A stretch of 18,227 nucleotides of DNA, taken from the NCBI GenBank assembly GCA_030696235.1, contig JAUYSN010000368.1:1-18227 (forward strand), written 5' to 3'. This stretch comes from Sulfuricella sp. (lineage in GTDB: Bacteria; Pseudomonadota; Gammaproteobacteria; Burkholderiales; Sulfuricellaceae). The position numbers and the translations under genes are program-made. The notes under the pieces are model-generated. The model searched no databases and was not told the DNA's origin. It was given only the letters and a program-made list of their open reading frames with translations. Of this stretch, positions 5,138 through 14,001 are shown piece by piece (within the stretch, counting starts at the first letter, position 1; the number at the start of each line of letters is the position of its first letter).

Positions 5138-6846
5138 CATTTCTTGGCCATGGTGCCCAGTTTTTCGACGGCGATTTCCCGCATGCGGAATTTCTGCAGC
5201 TTGCCGGTCACGGTGGTGGGAAATTCGTCGACGAACCAGAGGTACTTCGGAATCTTGAAGTGGGCGAGCTTGTCTTTGCAGAACTCGCGGATTTCCGGTT
5301 CCGTGATGGTCTGGGAGGCATGCAGCTGGATCCAGGCCATCACCTCTTCACCGTAGAATTCGTCGGGAACGCCGAACACCGCCACCTGTGCCACTTTCGG
5401 GTGGGTAAACAGGACTTCCTCGATCTCCCGCGGATAGATGTTCTCCCCGCCGCGGATGATCATGTCCTTGAGCCGGCCGGTGATGCGCACGTAGCCGTCG
5501 GCGTCCATGGTGCCCAGGTCGCCGGAATGCAGCCAGCCGCTTTCATCGATGGTTTTGCGCGTGGCTTCCGGGTCGCCGTAATAGCCCTTCATCAGGTGGT
5601 AGCCGCGGAAGCAGATTTCTCCCACCTCCCCGATCGCCACCGTCTGCCCGCTGTCGAGGTTGACCACCTTGACCTCCTGGTGCGGCAGGTTGGTGCCCAC
5701 GGTTTCGATGCGGCGCTCGAAGCTGTCGTCGCGCGTGGTCAGGTGGGTGAGCGGCGAGGCCTCGGTTTCGCCGTAGCCGATCAGGATCTCCGCGCAGTGC
5801 ATCTCGCCCATCACCCGCTTCATCAATGCCGGCGGGCAGGGCGCGCCGGCCATGATGCCGGTGCGCAGGCTGGTGAGGTCGAACTCCGCAAACCTGGCGT
5901 GCTCGAGTTCGGCGATGAACATCGTCGGCACGCCGTGGATGGCGGTGCAGCGCTCCGTTGCCACTGCCTGCAGCACCGCCAGCGGGTCGAAGTGCTCGCA
6001 TGGGATGACTATGCAGGCCCCCACCGACAGGCACAACAGGTTGGCCAGCACCATGCCGAAGCAATGGTAGAACGGCACCGCCACAGCCAGTTTGTCCTGC
6101 TCGGTGAAGTGCATCGCCCGAGCGGCGAACCAGGCATTGTTGAGGAGGTTGTGGTGGGACAGCACCACCGCCTTGGGAAAGCCGGTGGTGCCCGAGGTGT
6201 ACTGGATATTGATGGCCTCGTCCATGTCGAGCGAGGCGGTGATCTCGTCCAGTTTTTCCTGGGGTACGCTGTCGGCCGTAGCCAGCACTTCCTGCCACAG
6301 GGTAAAACCGGAATGCGGCCGCACGGTTGCCGTCGGGCTGGCCGGGTCGTACAGCACCACGCGCCGCAGCGACCGGAACACGTCGCTGCGTAGGGCAGTT
6401 GAGCCGCCGGCCAGCTCCGGCATCAGCTCCAGCAGCATGGCGACATAGTCGCTGCTGCGGAAGGCGGGGATGATGAACAGGCCGTGAATTTCGGACTTGG
6501 TCAAAGCATAGGCCAGCTCGCGCACCCGATAGGCGGGGTTGATGTTGACCAGCACGGCACCGATGCGCGCCGTCGCCATCTGCAGCAGCAGCCATTCGAT
6601 GTTGTTGGTGGACCAGACGCCGATGCGCTCCCCCTTGGCGAAGCCCATGCCGAGCAGGCCGCGGGCGAGGCGGTCGACCGACTGCTCCAGTTCGCCGTAG
6701 CTCAGGCGGCGGCCCTGCGGCAGCGACACTACGGCCTCACGCCCGCCATGCTGCTTTGCCACCACGGCGAAATGCTCGGGGATGGTGGCGCCCAGCAGGG
6801 GCACCGGTCCACCCCGGTGGCAGTAGCTTCTTGCGGCGTACTTCAT
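5137..6846 (-). CDS. AMP-dependent acyl-CoA synthetase (ANL superfamily)
   Basis: A 569-residue cytoplasmic enzyme that activates a carboxylic acid with ATP to an acyl-AMP and then transfers it to CoA. All ANL core motifs are present: the phosphate loop YTSGTTGFPKA (216-226), GYGETE (357-362), WLHSGDLGTMDADGYVRITGRLKD (438-461, with the conserved Asp443 and Arg458), GGENIYPREIEE and the catalytic lysine in TVTGK (Lys549). The length and the NPAYRVRELAYAL region fit the medium-chain/fatty-acyl-CoA synthetase branch; the exact chain length cannot be read from sequence. The start ATG at 6846 has GGAGGG about 4-9 nt upstream. The frame is open 45 codons further, but that stretch is the promoter region. 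It is divergent from the 2-oxoacid dehydrogenase operon, about 110 bp away, suggesting joint control and a shared role in acyl-CoA supply. Confidence 0.9.
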   Translation of the reverse strand: MKYAARSYCHRGGPVPLLGATIPEHFAVVAKQHGGREAVVSLPQGRRLSYGELEQSVDRLARGLLGMGFAKGERIGVWSTNNIEWLLLQMATARIGAVLVNINPAYRVRELAYALTKSEIHGLFIIPAFRSSDYVAMLLELMPELAGGSTALRSDVFRSLRRVVLYDPASPTATVRPHSGFTLWQEVLATADSVPQEKLDEITASLDMDEAINIQYTSGTTGFPKAVVLSHHNLLNNAWFAARAMHFTEQDKLAVAVPFYHCFGMVLANLLCLSVGACIVIPCEHFDPLAVLQAVATERCTAIHGVPTMFIAELEHARFAEFDLTSLRTGIMAGAPCPPALMKRVMGEMHCAEILIGYGETEASPLTHLTTRDDSFERRIETVGTNLPHQEVKVVNLDSGQTVAIGEVGEICFRGYHLMKGYYGDPEATRKTIDESGWLHSGDLGTMDADGYVRITGRLKDMIIRGGENIYPREIEEVLFTHPKVAQVAVFGVPDEFYGEEVMAWIQLHASQTITEPEIREFCKDKLAHFKIPKYLWFVDEFPTTVTGKLQKFRMREIAVEKLGTMAKK

Positions 6847-6955
6847 GTTTCCCTCCGCCCCTCTGTGTTGGCCGGCCCGGCATCTCACTTTCATAATATA
6901 CAATATAAATATCAGCGGGCTCGTCGCGAGCGGCCTGCACATGAAGGGAGCAGCA
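6847..6955. promoter_or_regulatory. Divergent promoter region, acyl-CoA synthetase / 2-oxoacid dehydrogenase operon
   Basis: A strongly AT-rich stretch (about 6890-6913, CATAATATACAATATAAATA) stands out in otherwise GC-rich DNA and contains several -10-like hexamers on both strands, such as TATATT on the minus strand. A single regulator-binding region could control both directions. I see no palindrome long enough to name an operator. Confidence 0.4.
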
Positions 6956-8032
6956 TTGTCCACCGTTGCCACGTTCCACATCGAGTACAGCCAGTTCCTG
7001 GATCATGCCGGGGAGCCGACCCAGGCGCTGCCCGAATTCGCCCGTGACGCGGCGGCGCTGATCCCCCTCTACCGCGCCATGGTCCTGACCCGCGCCTTTG
7101 ACGCCAAGGCTGTCGCCCTCCAGCGCACCGGGCAGCTCGGCACCTATGCCTCCTCCCTCGGCCAGGAGGCGATCGGCGTCGGAGTGGGCAGCGCCATGCA
7201 GGCCGACGACGTGCTGCTGCCTTCCTATCGGGAATATGCCGCGCAGTTGCTGCGCGGCGTGCGGATGGAGGAACTGTTGCTGTACTGGGGCGGCGACGAG
7301 CGCGGCAGCGATTTCGCCGGGCCGCGCCGCGATTTCCCGATCTGCGTGCCGGTGGGCAGCCACGCCTGCCATGCAGTGGGGGTGGCCACTGCCATCAAGC
7401 TGCGGCGCGAGGCGCGGGTGGCGGTGTGCGTTCTCGGCGACGGGGCGACTTCCAAGGGGGACTTCTACGAGTCCCTGAATTTGGCCGGAGCGTGGCGGTT
7501 GCCGGTGGTGTTCGTGGTCAACAACAACCAATGGGCGATCTCGGTGCCGCGCGCGCGCCAGACCGCCGCCGAGACCATCGCCCAGAAGGCCGTTGCCGCC
7601 GGCATTCCCGGCGAGCAGGTGGACGGCAACGATGTCATCGCGGTGCGCCGGGCGATGATGCTGGCCCTGGAGCGCGCGCGCAAGGGCGAGGGCGCCAGCC
7701 TGATCGAGGCGCTCACCTACCGGCTGTGCGACCACACCACGGCGGACGACGCCAGCCGCTACCGCTCCGAGGAGGAAGTCAGCCGGCACTGGGCACACGA
7801 GCCCATCGCCCGCCTGCGCGCCTACCTCGGCCGACAGGGGGCGTGGGGCAAGGAGGACGAGGAGGCGCTCATCAAGGAATGCGCCGAGCGGGTGAATGCG
7901 GCGGTGGCGGCCTACCAGGCGACGCCGCCGCAGCCGCCCGCGGCGCTGTTCGATTATCTGCATGCCGTCTTGCCCGCCGCGCTGGCGCAGCAGCGACGGG
8001 AAGTCGTCGAAGGAAGCGGCGATCATGGCTGA
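6956..8032 (+). CDS. 2-oxoacid dehydrogenase E1 component, alpha subunit (PDH/branched-chain type)
   Basis: A 358-residue protein that pairs with the next gene to form the thiamine-diphosphate-dependent alpha2-beta2 E1, which decarboxylates a 2-oxo acid and passes the acyl group to E2 lipoamide. The ThDP/Mg motif is clear: GDGATSKGDFYE (161-172) to VVNNNQWAIS (188-197). Also present are SLGQEAIGVGVG, LPSYREYAAQLLRG and VPVGSHACHAVG. I prefer the TTG at 6956 because GGGAG lies 5 nt upstream and the protein then starts STVATFHIEYSQFLD; the ATG at 6941 lacks a good Shine-Dalgarno and would add five residues. The last 8 nt overlap the beta-subunit gene. Whether the substrate is pyruvate or branched-chain oxo acids cannot be settled by motifs; the nearby Leu/Val-type dehydrogenase favours the latter. 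Confidence 0.88.
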   Translation: MSTVATFHIEYSQFLDHAGEPTQALPEFARDAAALIPLYRAMVLTRAFDAKAVALQRTGQLGTYASSLGQEAIGVGVGSAMQADDVLLPSYREYAAQLLRGVRMEELLLYWGGDERGSDFAGPRRDFPICVPVGSHACHAVGVATAIKLRREARVAVCVLGDGATSKGDFYESLNLAGAWRLPVVFVVNNNQWAISVPRARQTAAETIAQKAVAAGIPGEQVDGNDVIAVRRAMMLALERARKGEGASLIEALTYRLCDHTTADDASRYRSEEEVSRHWAHEPIARLRAYLGRQGAWGKEDEEALIKECAERVNAAVAAYQATPPQPPAALFDYLHAVLPAALAQQRREVVEGSGDHG

Positions 8033-9005
8033 ACTCAACCTGGTGGAGGCGGTCAACCGCGCCCTGGCCTGGGAGATGGCACGCGATCCGGACGTGGTGG
8101 TGCTGGGCGAGGACGTGGGAGCGAACGGCGGTGTGTTTCGCGCCACGGTGGGCCTGCTTGAGCGCTTCGGGGCGGAGCGGGTGCTGGACACCCCGCTGTC
8201 CGAAACCCTGATCGGCGGCATGGCGGTCGGCATGGCGGCGGAAGGCTTGAAGCCGGTGGCCGAGATTCAGTTTACCGGCTTCATCTATTCCACCCTGGAT
8301 CAGATCATCAACCATGCCTCGCGGCTGCGCTGCCGCACCCGCGGCCGGCTCACCTGCCCGATGGTGCTGCGCTCCCCCTGCGGCGGCGGCGTGCATGCGC
8401 CGGAGCACCACTCGGAAAGCCCGGAGGCACTGTTCGCCCACATCCCAGGCCTGCGGGTGGTGATCCCCTCGTCGCCGGCGCGCGCCTACGGGCTGCTGCT
8501 CGCCGCCATCCGCGACCCTGACCCGGTGATCTTTTTGGAGCCCACCCGTCTCTACCGCCTGTTCAAGCAGGAGGTGGACGACAGCGGCGCGGCGCTGCCC
8601 CTGGACGTCTGTTTCCTGTTGCGGGAAGGGAGCGATGTGACGCTGGTGAGCTGGGGGGCGATGGTGCACGAGACCCTGGCGGCCGCCGAGGAATTGGCGG
8701 CCGATGGCGTTGCCGCCGAGGTGATTGACGTGGCCAGCGTGAAGCCGCTGGACATGGACACCATCCTGGAGTCGGTGGCCAAGACCGGGCGCTGCGTGAT
8801 CGTTCACGAGGCTGCCCGTACCGGCGGGGTGGGGGCGGAAATCGCGGCGGGGCTGGCCGAATCCGGCCTCACCTCGCTGCTCGCGCCGATCGAGCGGGTG
8901 ACCGGCTACGATACGGTGATGCCCCTGCATCGGATGGAAAACCTTTATCTGCCCAACCAGGCGCGCATCGTCGCAGCGGCGCGCCGTGCCCTGGAGTTCG
9001 CATGA
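8025..9005 (+). CDS. 2-oxoacid dehydrogenase E1 component, beta subunit
   Basis: A 326-residue transketolase-like subunit that completes the E1 active site. The order of conserved blocks is intact: VVLGEDVGANGGVFRAT near residue 30, RVLDTPLSETLIGGMAVGMA, GLKPVAEIQFTGFIYSTLDQ, then RSPCGGGVHAPEHHSES, PGLRVVIPSSPARAYGLLL and DPDPVIFLEPTRLYR. The C-terminal transketolase domain has VTLVSWGAMVHETLAAAEEL and VIDVASVKPLD. It resembles the alpha2-beta2 PdhB of Gram-positive bacteria (for example the LYR-x-F-K/R-QEV run) rather than the single-chain AceE typical of Proteobacteria, so this is likely an accessory complex. The start ATG at 8025 lies inside the alpha gene with AAGGA upstream; the stop overlaps the E2 start as ATGA. 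Confidence 0.9.
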   Translation: MAELNLVEAVNRALAWEMARDPDVVVLGEDVGANGGVFRATVGLLERFGAERVLDTPLSETLIGGMAVGMAAEGLKPVAEIQFTGFIYSTLDQIINHASRLRCRTRGRLTCPMVLRSPCGGGVHAPEHHSESPEALFAHIPGLRVVIPSSPARAYGLLLAAIRDPDPVIFLEPTRLYRLFKQEVDDSGAALPLDVCFLLREGSDVTLVSWGAMVHETLAAAEELAADGVAAEVIDVASVKPLDMDTILESVAKTGRCVIVHEAARTGGVGAEIAAGLAESGLTSLLAPIERVTGYDTVMPLHRMENLYLPNQARIVAAARRALEFA

Positions 9006-10102
9006 AACTGTTCAAGCTGCCCGACCTGGGCGAAGGGTTGCAGGAGGCGGAGATCGTCGAGTGGCGCGTGGCGGTGGGCGACCATGTGGTGGCCGACCAG
9101 CCGCTGGTGGCGGTGGAGACCGCCAAGGCCATCGTCGATGTTCCCTCGCCCTATTCAGGCCGCATCGCGACCCTGTTCGGCCAGCCCGGCCAGGTGGTGC
9201 ACGTCGGGGACCCGCTGGTGGAGTTCGAGGATGCCGGACAGGCGGATGCCGGCACGGTGGTGGGGGAGGTAAAAGCGGGACAGGAGGTGGTGGCAGAAGC
9301 GCCGGCCCACGTCGGCCACATACCGGCGGGGGCGAAGGCGACCCCGGCGGTGCGGGCGCTGGCCCATCGCCTGGGGGTCGATCTGGCGCTGGTTCCGGGC
9401 AGCGGCCCGGACAATCTCGTCACCGCGGCCGATGTGGAGCGCAAGGCAAAAATCCTGGCGGAGCTGGGGCCGTCGGAGCCGCTGCGCGGGGTGCGCCGCG
9501 CCATGGCGCGGAACATGGCGCTGGCGGGGGCGGAAGCGGTACCGGTGACGGTGACCGACGACGCGGACATCGAGGCCTGGCCGGCAGGCAGCGATGTCAC
9601 GCTGCGCCTGGTCCGCGCCCTAGTGCAGGCTTGCCTGGCCGAACCCAGCCTCAACGCCTGGTACGACAGCCACGAGCTGGGGCGGCGGCTGTTCAAGAAA
9701 ATCGACCTCGGCATGGCCATGGACACCGAGGATGGCCTGTTCGTGCCGGTGCTTCGCGACGTGGGCGGCCGCGATGCCGCCGAGCTGCGGCGGCTACTCG
9801 ACGCCGCCAAGGAGGCGGTCAGGGCGCGTACCATTCCCCTGCAGGAGTTGCGCGGACCTACCATCACTCTCACCAATTTTGGCGTCATCGCGGGGCGCTA
9901 CGCCACCCCGGTGGTGCTGCCCCCCACCGTGGCGATTCTCGGCGCCGGCAAGATCAGGCCGCAGGTGGTGGCGGTCGGCGGCGTGCCGGCGGTGCACCGC
10001 CTGCTGCCGCTGTCGCTCACCTTCGACCACCGCGCGGTGACCGGCGGCGAGGCAAGCCGCTTCCTGGCGGCGGTGATCGCGGATTTGGAGCTGTCCGCCT
10101 GA
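9002..10102 (+). CDS. Dihydrolipoamide acyltransferase (E2) of 2-oxoacid dehydrogenase complex
   Basis: A 366-residue E2 with the usual three parts: one lipoyl domain (residues 1-76, lipoylated Lys42 in VETAKAIVDV), a linker, a peripheral subunit-binding domain (about 112-148, ATPAVRALAHRLGVDLALV..GPDNLVTAADVE) and the acyltransferase core (about 155-366). It moves the acyl group from E1 to CoA. The active-site block reads FDHRAVTGGEASRF. His343 of the DHR-x-x-DG motif is kept, but the usual Asp two residues after the variable pair is Thr347. The same change may be a feature of this subfamily, as everything else is intact. The core domain is shorter than in classical AceF/BkdB. It is the last gene of the operon; no E3 (dihydrolipoamide dehydrogenase) gene follows, so E3 must be supplied from elsewhere. 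Confidence 0.88.
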   Translation: MKLFKLPDLGEGLQEAEIVEWRVAVGDHVVADQPLVAVETAKAIVDVPSPYSGRIATLFGQPGQVVHVGDPLVEFEDAGQADAGTVVGEVKAGQEVVAEAPAHVGHIPAGAKATPAVRALAHRLGVDLALVPGSGPDNLVTAADVERKAKILAELGPSEPLRGVRRAMARNMALAGAEAVPVTVTDDADIEAWPAGSDVTLRLVRALVQACLAEPSLNAWYDSHELGRRLFKKIDLGMAMDTEDGLFVPVLRDVGGRDAAELRRLLDAAKEAVRARTIPLQELRGPTITLTNFGVIAGRYATPVVLPPTVAILGAGKIRPQVVAVGGVPAVHRLLPLSLTFDHRAVTGGEASRFLAAVIADLELSA

Positions 10103-10120
10103 GCGCCGGGAAGGCGCGCT

Positions 10121-11233
10121 CTAGAAAGCGCCCCAGCGCCGGGTGTCCATGGCGCGCTTGACCCGGCTGACCGCCATTTCCAGGGCGGCATCGCGCGGCA
10201 GCATGCCGCGCTGCTTCACCTGTGCCAGCACTTCACCGGTGTTGTGGCGGATTTTTTCCGCGATGGTGGCGAGCGCCGCCGTTTCGCTGGCACCGTGGTA
10301 TTCCATCGCCGCGCAAATCACGCCGCCGGCATTGGCGATGAAATCCGGCAGGCACAGCACGCCGCGCTGGTGGAGAATTTTTTCTGCACCCGGAGTGATC
10401 GGGATGTTGGCTCCTTCGATCACCAGGCGGGTGTTGAGGCGATCGACATTGTCCTCGTGGACCACGTCGGGCCGTGCCGCCGGTATCCAGATGTCGCACT
10501 CCAGTCCGATCACCGCGTCCCGCTCCAGCTTCTGGCCATGGGGGTGGTCGCAGACCTTGCCGCCGGCTTCCTTCAGCGCGATCAGGGCGTCAACATCCAG
10601 GCCGTTCGGGTCATGGATCGTTCCGCCCGAATCCGCCGCGCCAACCAGCACCGCACCTTGGCACGCCAGGAAGCGGGCGGCATGCTTGCCCACCGCGCCG
10701 AAGCCCTGGATCACCACCCGCGCGCCGGCCATCTTGAAGCCGCAGTAGGGTAGCGCTACTTCCGCTGCATGGCAGATGCCCCAGCCGGTGGCGCCGATCT
10801 CGTCGAGCGGGATGCCGCCCACTTCGCGCGGCAGCCCTACCGAGCGGCCGATCTCATCCTTGACCCAAGCCATGCAGGCCTCGTCGGTGCCCATGTCCGG
10901 CCCGAAAATGTAATCGTGCTCGTCGCGCAGGGCGCAGGCCAGGGCGCGGATCAGTTTTTCCTTGTCGGCGCGCGGCATCTTCGGATCGCCGTACAGCACT
11001 GCCTTGCCGCCGCCATGGGCCAGGCCGGCCGAGGCGTTTTTCAGCGTCATCGCGCGTGCCAGCCTGGCACACTCCACGGTGCTGACGTCGGGCGCCATGC
11101 GCACGCCGCCGATGGACGGACCGGCGGCGACATTGTCGACTACCAGCACCGCTTTCAAGCCGGTGCGGGGCTCGTGGATATGGATGACTTTGGCCGGGCC
11201 GAGTTCGTCGGCGAACTGAAATCCTGTTTCCAT
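10121..11233 (-). CDS. Glu/Leu/Phe/Val dehydrogenase family protein, probably leucine/valine dehydrogenase
   Basis: A 370-residue NAD-dependent amino acid dehydrogenase that interconverts an L-amino acid and its 2-oxo acid plus ammonia. The length matches leucine dehydrogenases (about 360-370 aa) rather than glutamate dehydrogenases (about 420-450). Key residues are in place: substrate Lys65 in MTLKNA, catalytic Lys77 in AHGGGKAVLYGDP, Asp113 in GPDMGTDE, and the Rossmann motif GFGAVG (177-182) with ADSGG later. The start ATG at 11233 is preceded by AAGGA with a 5-nt gap; an in-frame ATG two codons upstream overlaps that signal. The gene converges on the E1-E2 operon, with 18 bp between the two stop codons. 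Its oxo-acid products are natural substrates for a branched-chain-type complex. Confidence 0.85.
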   Translation of the reverse strand: METGFQFADELGPAKVIHIHEPRTGLKAVLVVDNVAAGPSIGGVRMAPDVSTVECARLARAMTLKNASAGLAHGGGKAVLYGDPKMPRADKEKLIRALACALRDEHDYIFGPDMGTDEACMAWVKDEIGRSVGLPREVGGIPLDEIGATGWGICHAAEVALPYCGFKMAGARVVIQGFGAVGKHAARFLACQGAVLVGAADSGGTIHDPNGLDVDALIALKEAGGKVCDHPHGQKLERDAVIGLECDIWIPAARPDVVHEDNVDRLNTRLVIEGANIPITPGAEKILHQRGVLCLPDFIANAGGVICAAMEYHGASETAALATIAEKIRHNTGEVLAQVKQRGMLPRDAALEMAVSRVKRAMDTRRWGAF

Positions 11234-11310
11234 GGTCATCCTTCCCGTATATTTCATTTTAAGGATAGGCAGCCCGGCCGGAATTGCCAAATCCCTGAAT
11301 GGCATCCGTT

Positions 11311-12264
<954 letters not shown>

Positions 12265-12270
12265 TCCAAT

Positions 12271-12424
12271 AAAAGCAGTTGAACCGCAAAGGACGCAAGG
12301 GGGCGCGAAGGAATTCAAAGGATTAAACAACTTAATCTGTTTGCCAGATGGGTGATGCGTTACCATTCTTAACTCATTGCTTTACTTTGCGAACCTTCGC
12401 GTCCTTTGCGGTGAAATGCCGTTT
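12271..12424. repeat. MITE-like repeat, copy 1
   Basis: About 154 bp with inverted ends. The left end contains ACCGCAAAGGACGC (within 12279-12300) and the right end GCGTCCTTTGCGGT (within 12394-12416). The inner part GAATTCAA..AACAACTTAAT..GATGGGTGATGC is shared with copy 2 at 13111-13286. The motif ACCGCAAAGGACGCGAAGG is, from memory, widespread in intergenic regions of many environmental proteobacteria. No ORF belongs to it; it is a non-autonomous element. Confidence 0.8.
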
Positions 12425-12458
12425 TCAGGATGATATGGAATATATCGGCGGAGAATAA

Positions 12459-13103
12459 TTGATACTCTCTAAAACATGGGTGTTCGATCTGGACAACACC
12501 CTGCACAACGCCGGCGCGCACATTTTCCCGCACATGAACCGGGCCATGACGCAGTACCTGCAAGACTATCTCGACCTCGACGAGGCGGGCGCGAACGAGC
12601 TGCGCGAGCGCTACTGGCTGCGCTACGGCGCGACCCTGCAAGGGTTGATGCGGCATCATGGCACCGATCCCGATCATTTTCTCTGGCACACCCACCAGTT
12701 CCCGGCGCTGCACCAGATGGTGTTGCGCCAGCGGGGCTTGCGGGCGGCGCTGCAAAGGCTGCCTGGCCGCAAGCTGGTGTACTCCAATGCGCCGGCCCAT
12801 TACATCCACGGGGTGCTGGAACTGCTCGGCATCGCCGACCTGTTCGAAGAAGTATTCACGATCGAGCATGCCGGCTACCGGCCGAAACCCGATGCTCACG
12901 GATTTCGTCGCTTGTTCCGTCGGATGCGCCTGAACCCGTCGCGGTGCATCATGGTCGAAGATACGCTGGCCAATCTTAAAACCGCAAAAAAACTCGGCAT
13001 GAAGACGGTACTGGTGGGGGCGCTGCCGAAACGGCCGAGTTGTGTGGATCTGAGTGTGAGATCGGTGCTGGAGCTGCCCCGGGCGCTGCGCCGTATCCGT
13101 TAA
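12459..13103 (+). CDS. HAD-superfamily hydrolase, pyrimidine 5'-nucleotidase type
   Basis: The 214-residue cytoplasmic phosphatase has the four HAD motifs: I, DLDNTLHN with nucleophile Asp10 and acid Asp12; II, VYSNAP (Ser109-Asn110); III, KPDAHGF (Lys143); IV, MVEDTLANLKTAKKLGM (Glu167-Asp168). The helical cap between motifs I and II and the FDLDNTL start match the pyrimidine 5'-nucleotidase (YjjG/SDT1-like) group, which removes phosphate from UMP/CMP or damaged nucleotides. The start is a TTG at 12459, preceded by GGAG with a 5-nt gap; no in-frame ATG lies before motif I. In related genomes argB, this gene and slmA often stand together; here slmA is missing and dsbB follows instead. The gene is bracketed by two direct copies of a MITE-like repeat. 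Confidence 0.85.
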   Translation: MILSKTWVFDLDNTLHNAGAHIFPHMNRAMTQYLQDYLDLDEAGANELRERYWLRYGATLQGLMRHHGTDPDHFLWHTHQFPALHQMVLRQRGLRAALQRLPGRKLVYSNAPAHYIHGVLELLGIADLFEEVFTIEHAGYRPKPDAHGFRRLFRRMRLNPSRCIMVEDTLANLKTAKKLGMKTVLVGALPKRPSCVDLSVRSVLELPRALRRIR

Positions 13104-13110
13104 ACCTATA

Positions 13111-13286
13111 AAAAGCTGTTGAACCGCAAAGGACGCAAGGGACGCGAAGGAATTCAAGGACTTTAACAACTTAATTTGCTTACCCGATGGGTGATGCAGA
13201 ATAATTCATTAACTCATTGTTTCGCCTAGAGGCGCCTACTTTTGGTACCTTGCGAACCTTAGCGTCCTTTGCGGTGAAACGCCGTT
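13111..13286. repeat. MITE-like repeat, copy 2
   Basis: A direct second copy of the element at 12271-12424 with the same inverted ends (13119-13140 and 13257-13279). It is about 22 bp longer, owing to an insertion around 13222-13247 (CGCCTAGAGGCGCCTAC, itself partly palindromic). Its right end lies 24 bp before the dsbB start, so it may influence dsbB expression. Confidence 0.8.
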
Positions 13287-13309
13287 ATCAAGTTAAGAAG
13301 GGGTTGCTA

Positions 13310-13798
13310 GTGACCATCAATAACCGCAAGCTGTTTCTCGGGGTATTCCTGGCCTGCTTCGGGCTGCTGGGCTTTGGCCTGGTACTGCAGCACGTCAAGC
13401 ACCTGGAGCCCTGCCCACTGTGCATTCTGCAGCGCATCGCCTTCATCGCCATCGGCGTAACGGCACTGGCGGCAGCCATTCACAATCCGAAACACCGCGG
13501 CTGGATCGCGTACGGCAGCCTGCTGGCATTTTTTTCCGTGCTGGGGGGCGGTGTCGCTGCCTGGCAGGTGTATTTGCAGCACCTGCCGTCCGGCCAAGTG
13601 CCGGAGTGCGGGCCGGGTCTGGATTACATGCTCGAGGCCATGCCGCTGACCAAAATCCTGCCGCTGATTTTCAAGGGTTCGGGCGAGTGCGCCGAAGTGA
13701 CCTGGACCTTCCTTGAGCTGTCCATCGCGCAATGGGCGCTGGGCTGGTTCGTCCTGTTTGCCCTGGTGGGGGTGATTGCTGCCGTCCGCCGCAGGTAG
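13310..13798 (+). CDS. dsbB: Disulfide bond formation protein B
   Basis: A 162-residue inner-membrane quinone reductase that reoxidises periplasmic DsbA. It has four transmembrane helices (about residues 6-24, 40-57, 66-87 and 136-157). The first periplasmic loop holds the redox pair EPCPLCILQR (Cys35, Cys38). The second loop has the second pair, Cys100 in PECGPGLDYML and Cys127 in GECAEVTW. All four catalytic cysteines are therefore present, with spacing typical of the family. The GTG at 13310 is chosen as the start because AAGG lies 8 nt upstream and because the protein then begins directly before the first membrane helix; the longer frame to 13217 runs through the MITE-like repeat. No partner gene is adjacent. 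Confidence 0.93.
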   Translation: MTINNRKLFLGVFLACFGLLGFGLVLQHVKHLEPCPLCILQRIAFIAIGVTALAAAIHNPKHRGWIAYGSLLAFFSVLGGGVAAWQVYLQHLPSGQVPECGPGLDYMLEAMPLTKILPLIFKGSGECAEVTWTFLELSIAQWALGWFVLFALVGVIAAVRRR

Positions 13799-13825
13799 GC
13801 CGAATAAATTCAGCCCTACTGCGCA

Positions 13826-13886
13826 TGTAGGAGCGGGCTTGCCCGCGATGCTTGGTTGGAATGTCGCGACCAAGTCTACTCCTACA
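13826..13886. repeat. REP-type palindromic element
   Basis: TGTAGGAG (13826-13833) and CTCCTACA (13879-13886) bound a compound hairpin. Inside are GCGGGC-TT-GCCCGC (13833-13846) and CTTGGT (13851-13856) paired with ACCAAG (13869-13874). The sequence GTAGGAGCGGGCTTGCCCGC is, from memory, the classic Pseudomonas-type REP. It lies directly downstream of dsbB and could act as its terminator or 3' stabiliser. Confidence 0.7.
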
Positions 13887-13996
13887 CCGGCTCACGCTCC
13901 ATTCGCGCCAGCAGTGCCACCATTTCCCGCACGATCTTGCAATGTTCGCCGTTTAGGGTGGCGATTTCCCTGCATAGCGACAAATCTGTTTCGGAG
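13882..13996 (-). pseudogene. C-terminal gene remnant between two palindromic elements
   Basis: On the minus strand an open frame of about 37 codons reads ETDLSLCREIATLNGEHC followed by KIVREMVALLARMEREPV and a TAG at 13882-13884. It looks like the helical end of a real protein, but it has no start codon and its upstream side is replaced by the palindrome at 14002-14050. I do not recognise the parent protein. Confidence 0.3.
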
Positions 13997-14001
13997 TAGG
14001 T

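Noticed and set aside
5125..6393. Long plus-strand frame (422 codons) opposite the acyl-CoA synthetase
   Set aside because: It is the antisense shadow of a gene with every ANL motif. Its product is His/Val/Gly-rich low-complexity sequence without a family pattern.
6737..8233. Minus-strand frame of 498 codons over the E1 alpha gene
   Set aside because: It is the antisense of a GC-rich gene with a clear ThDP motif. The product is Arg/His/Gln-rich and it crosses the divergent promoter region.
10101..10121. Hairpin GAGCGC..GCGCTC between the E2 gene and the convergent dehydrogenase as a terminator
   Set aside because: The stem is short, has several competing pairings and no T-run on either strand, and it overlaps coding ends.
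8986..10161. Plus-strand frame of 391 codons overlapping E2 in another frame
   Set aside because: It reads as Gly/Arg-rich low-complexity sequence, a product of GC-rich third positions; the E2 frame holds all domains.
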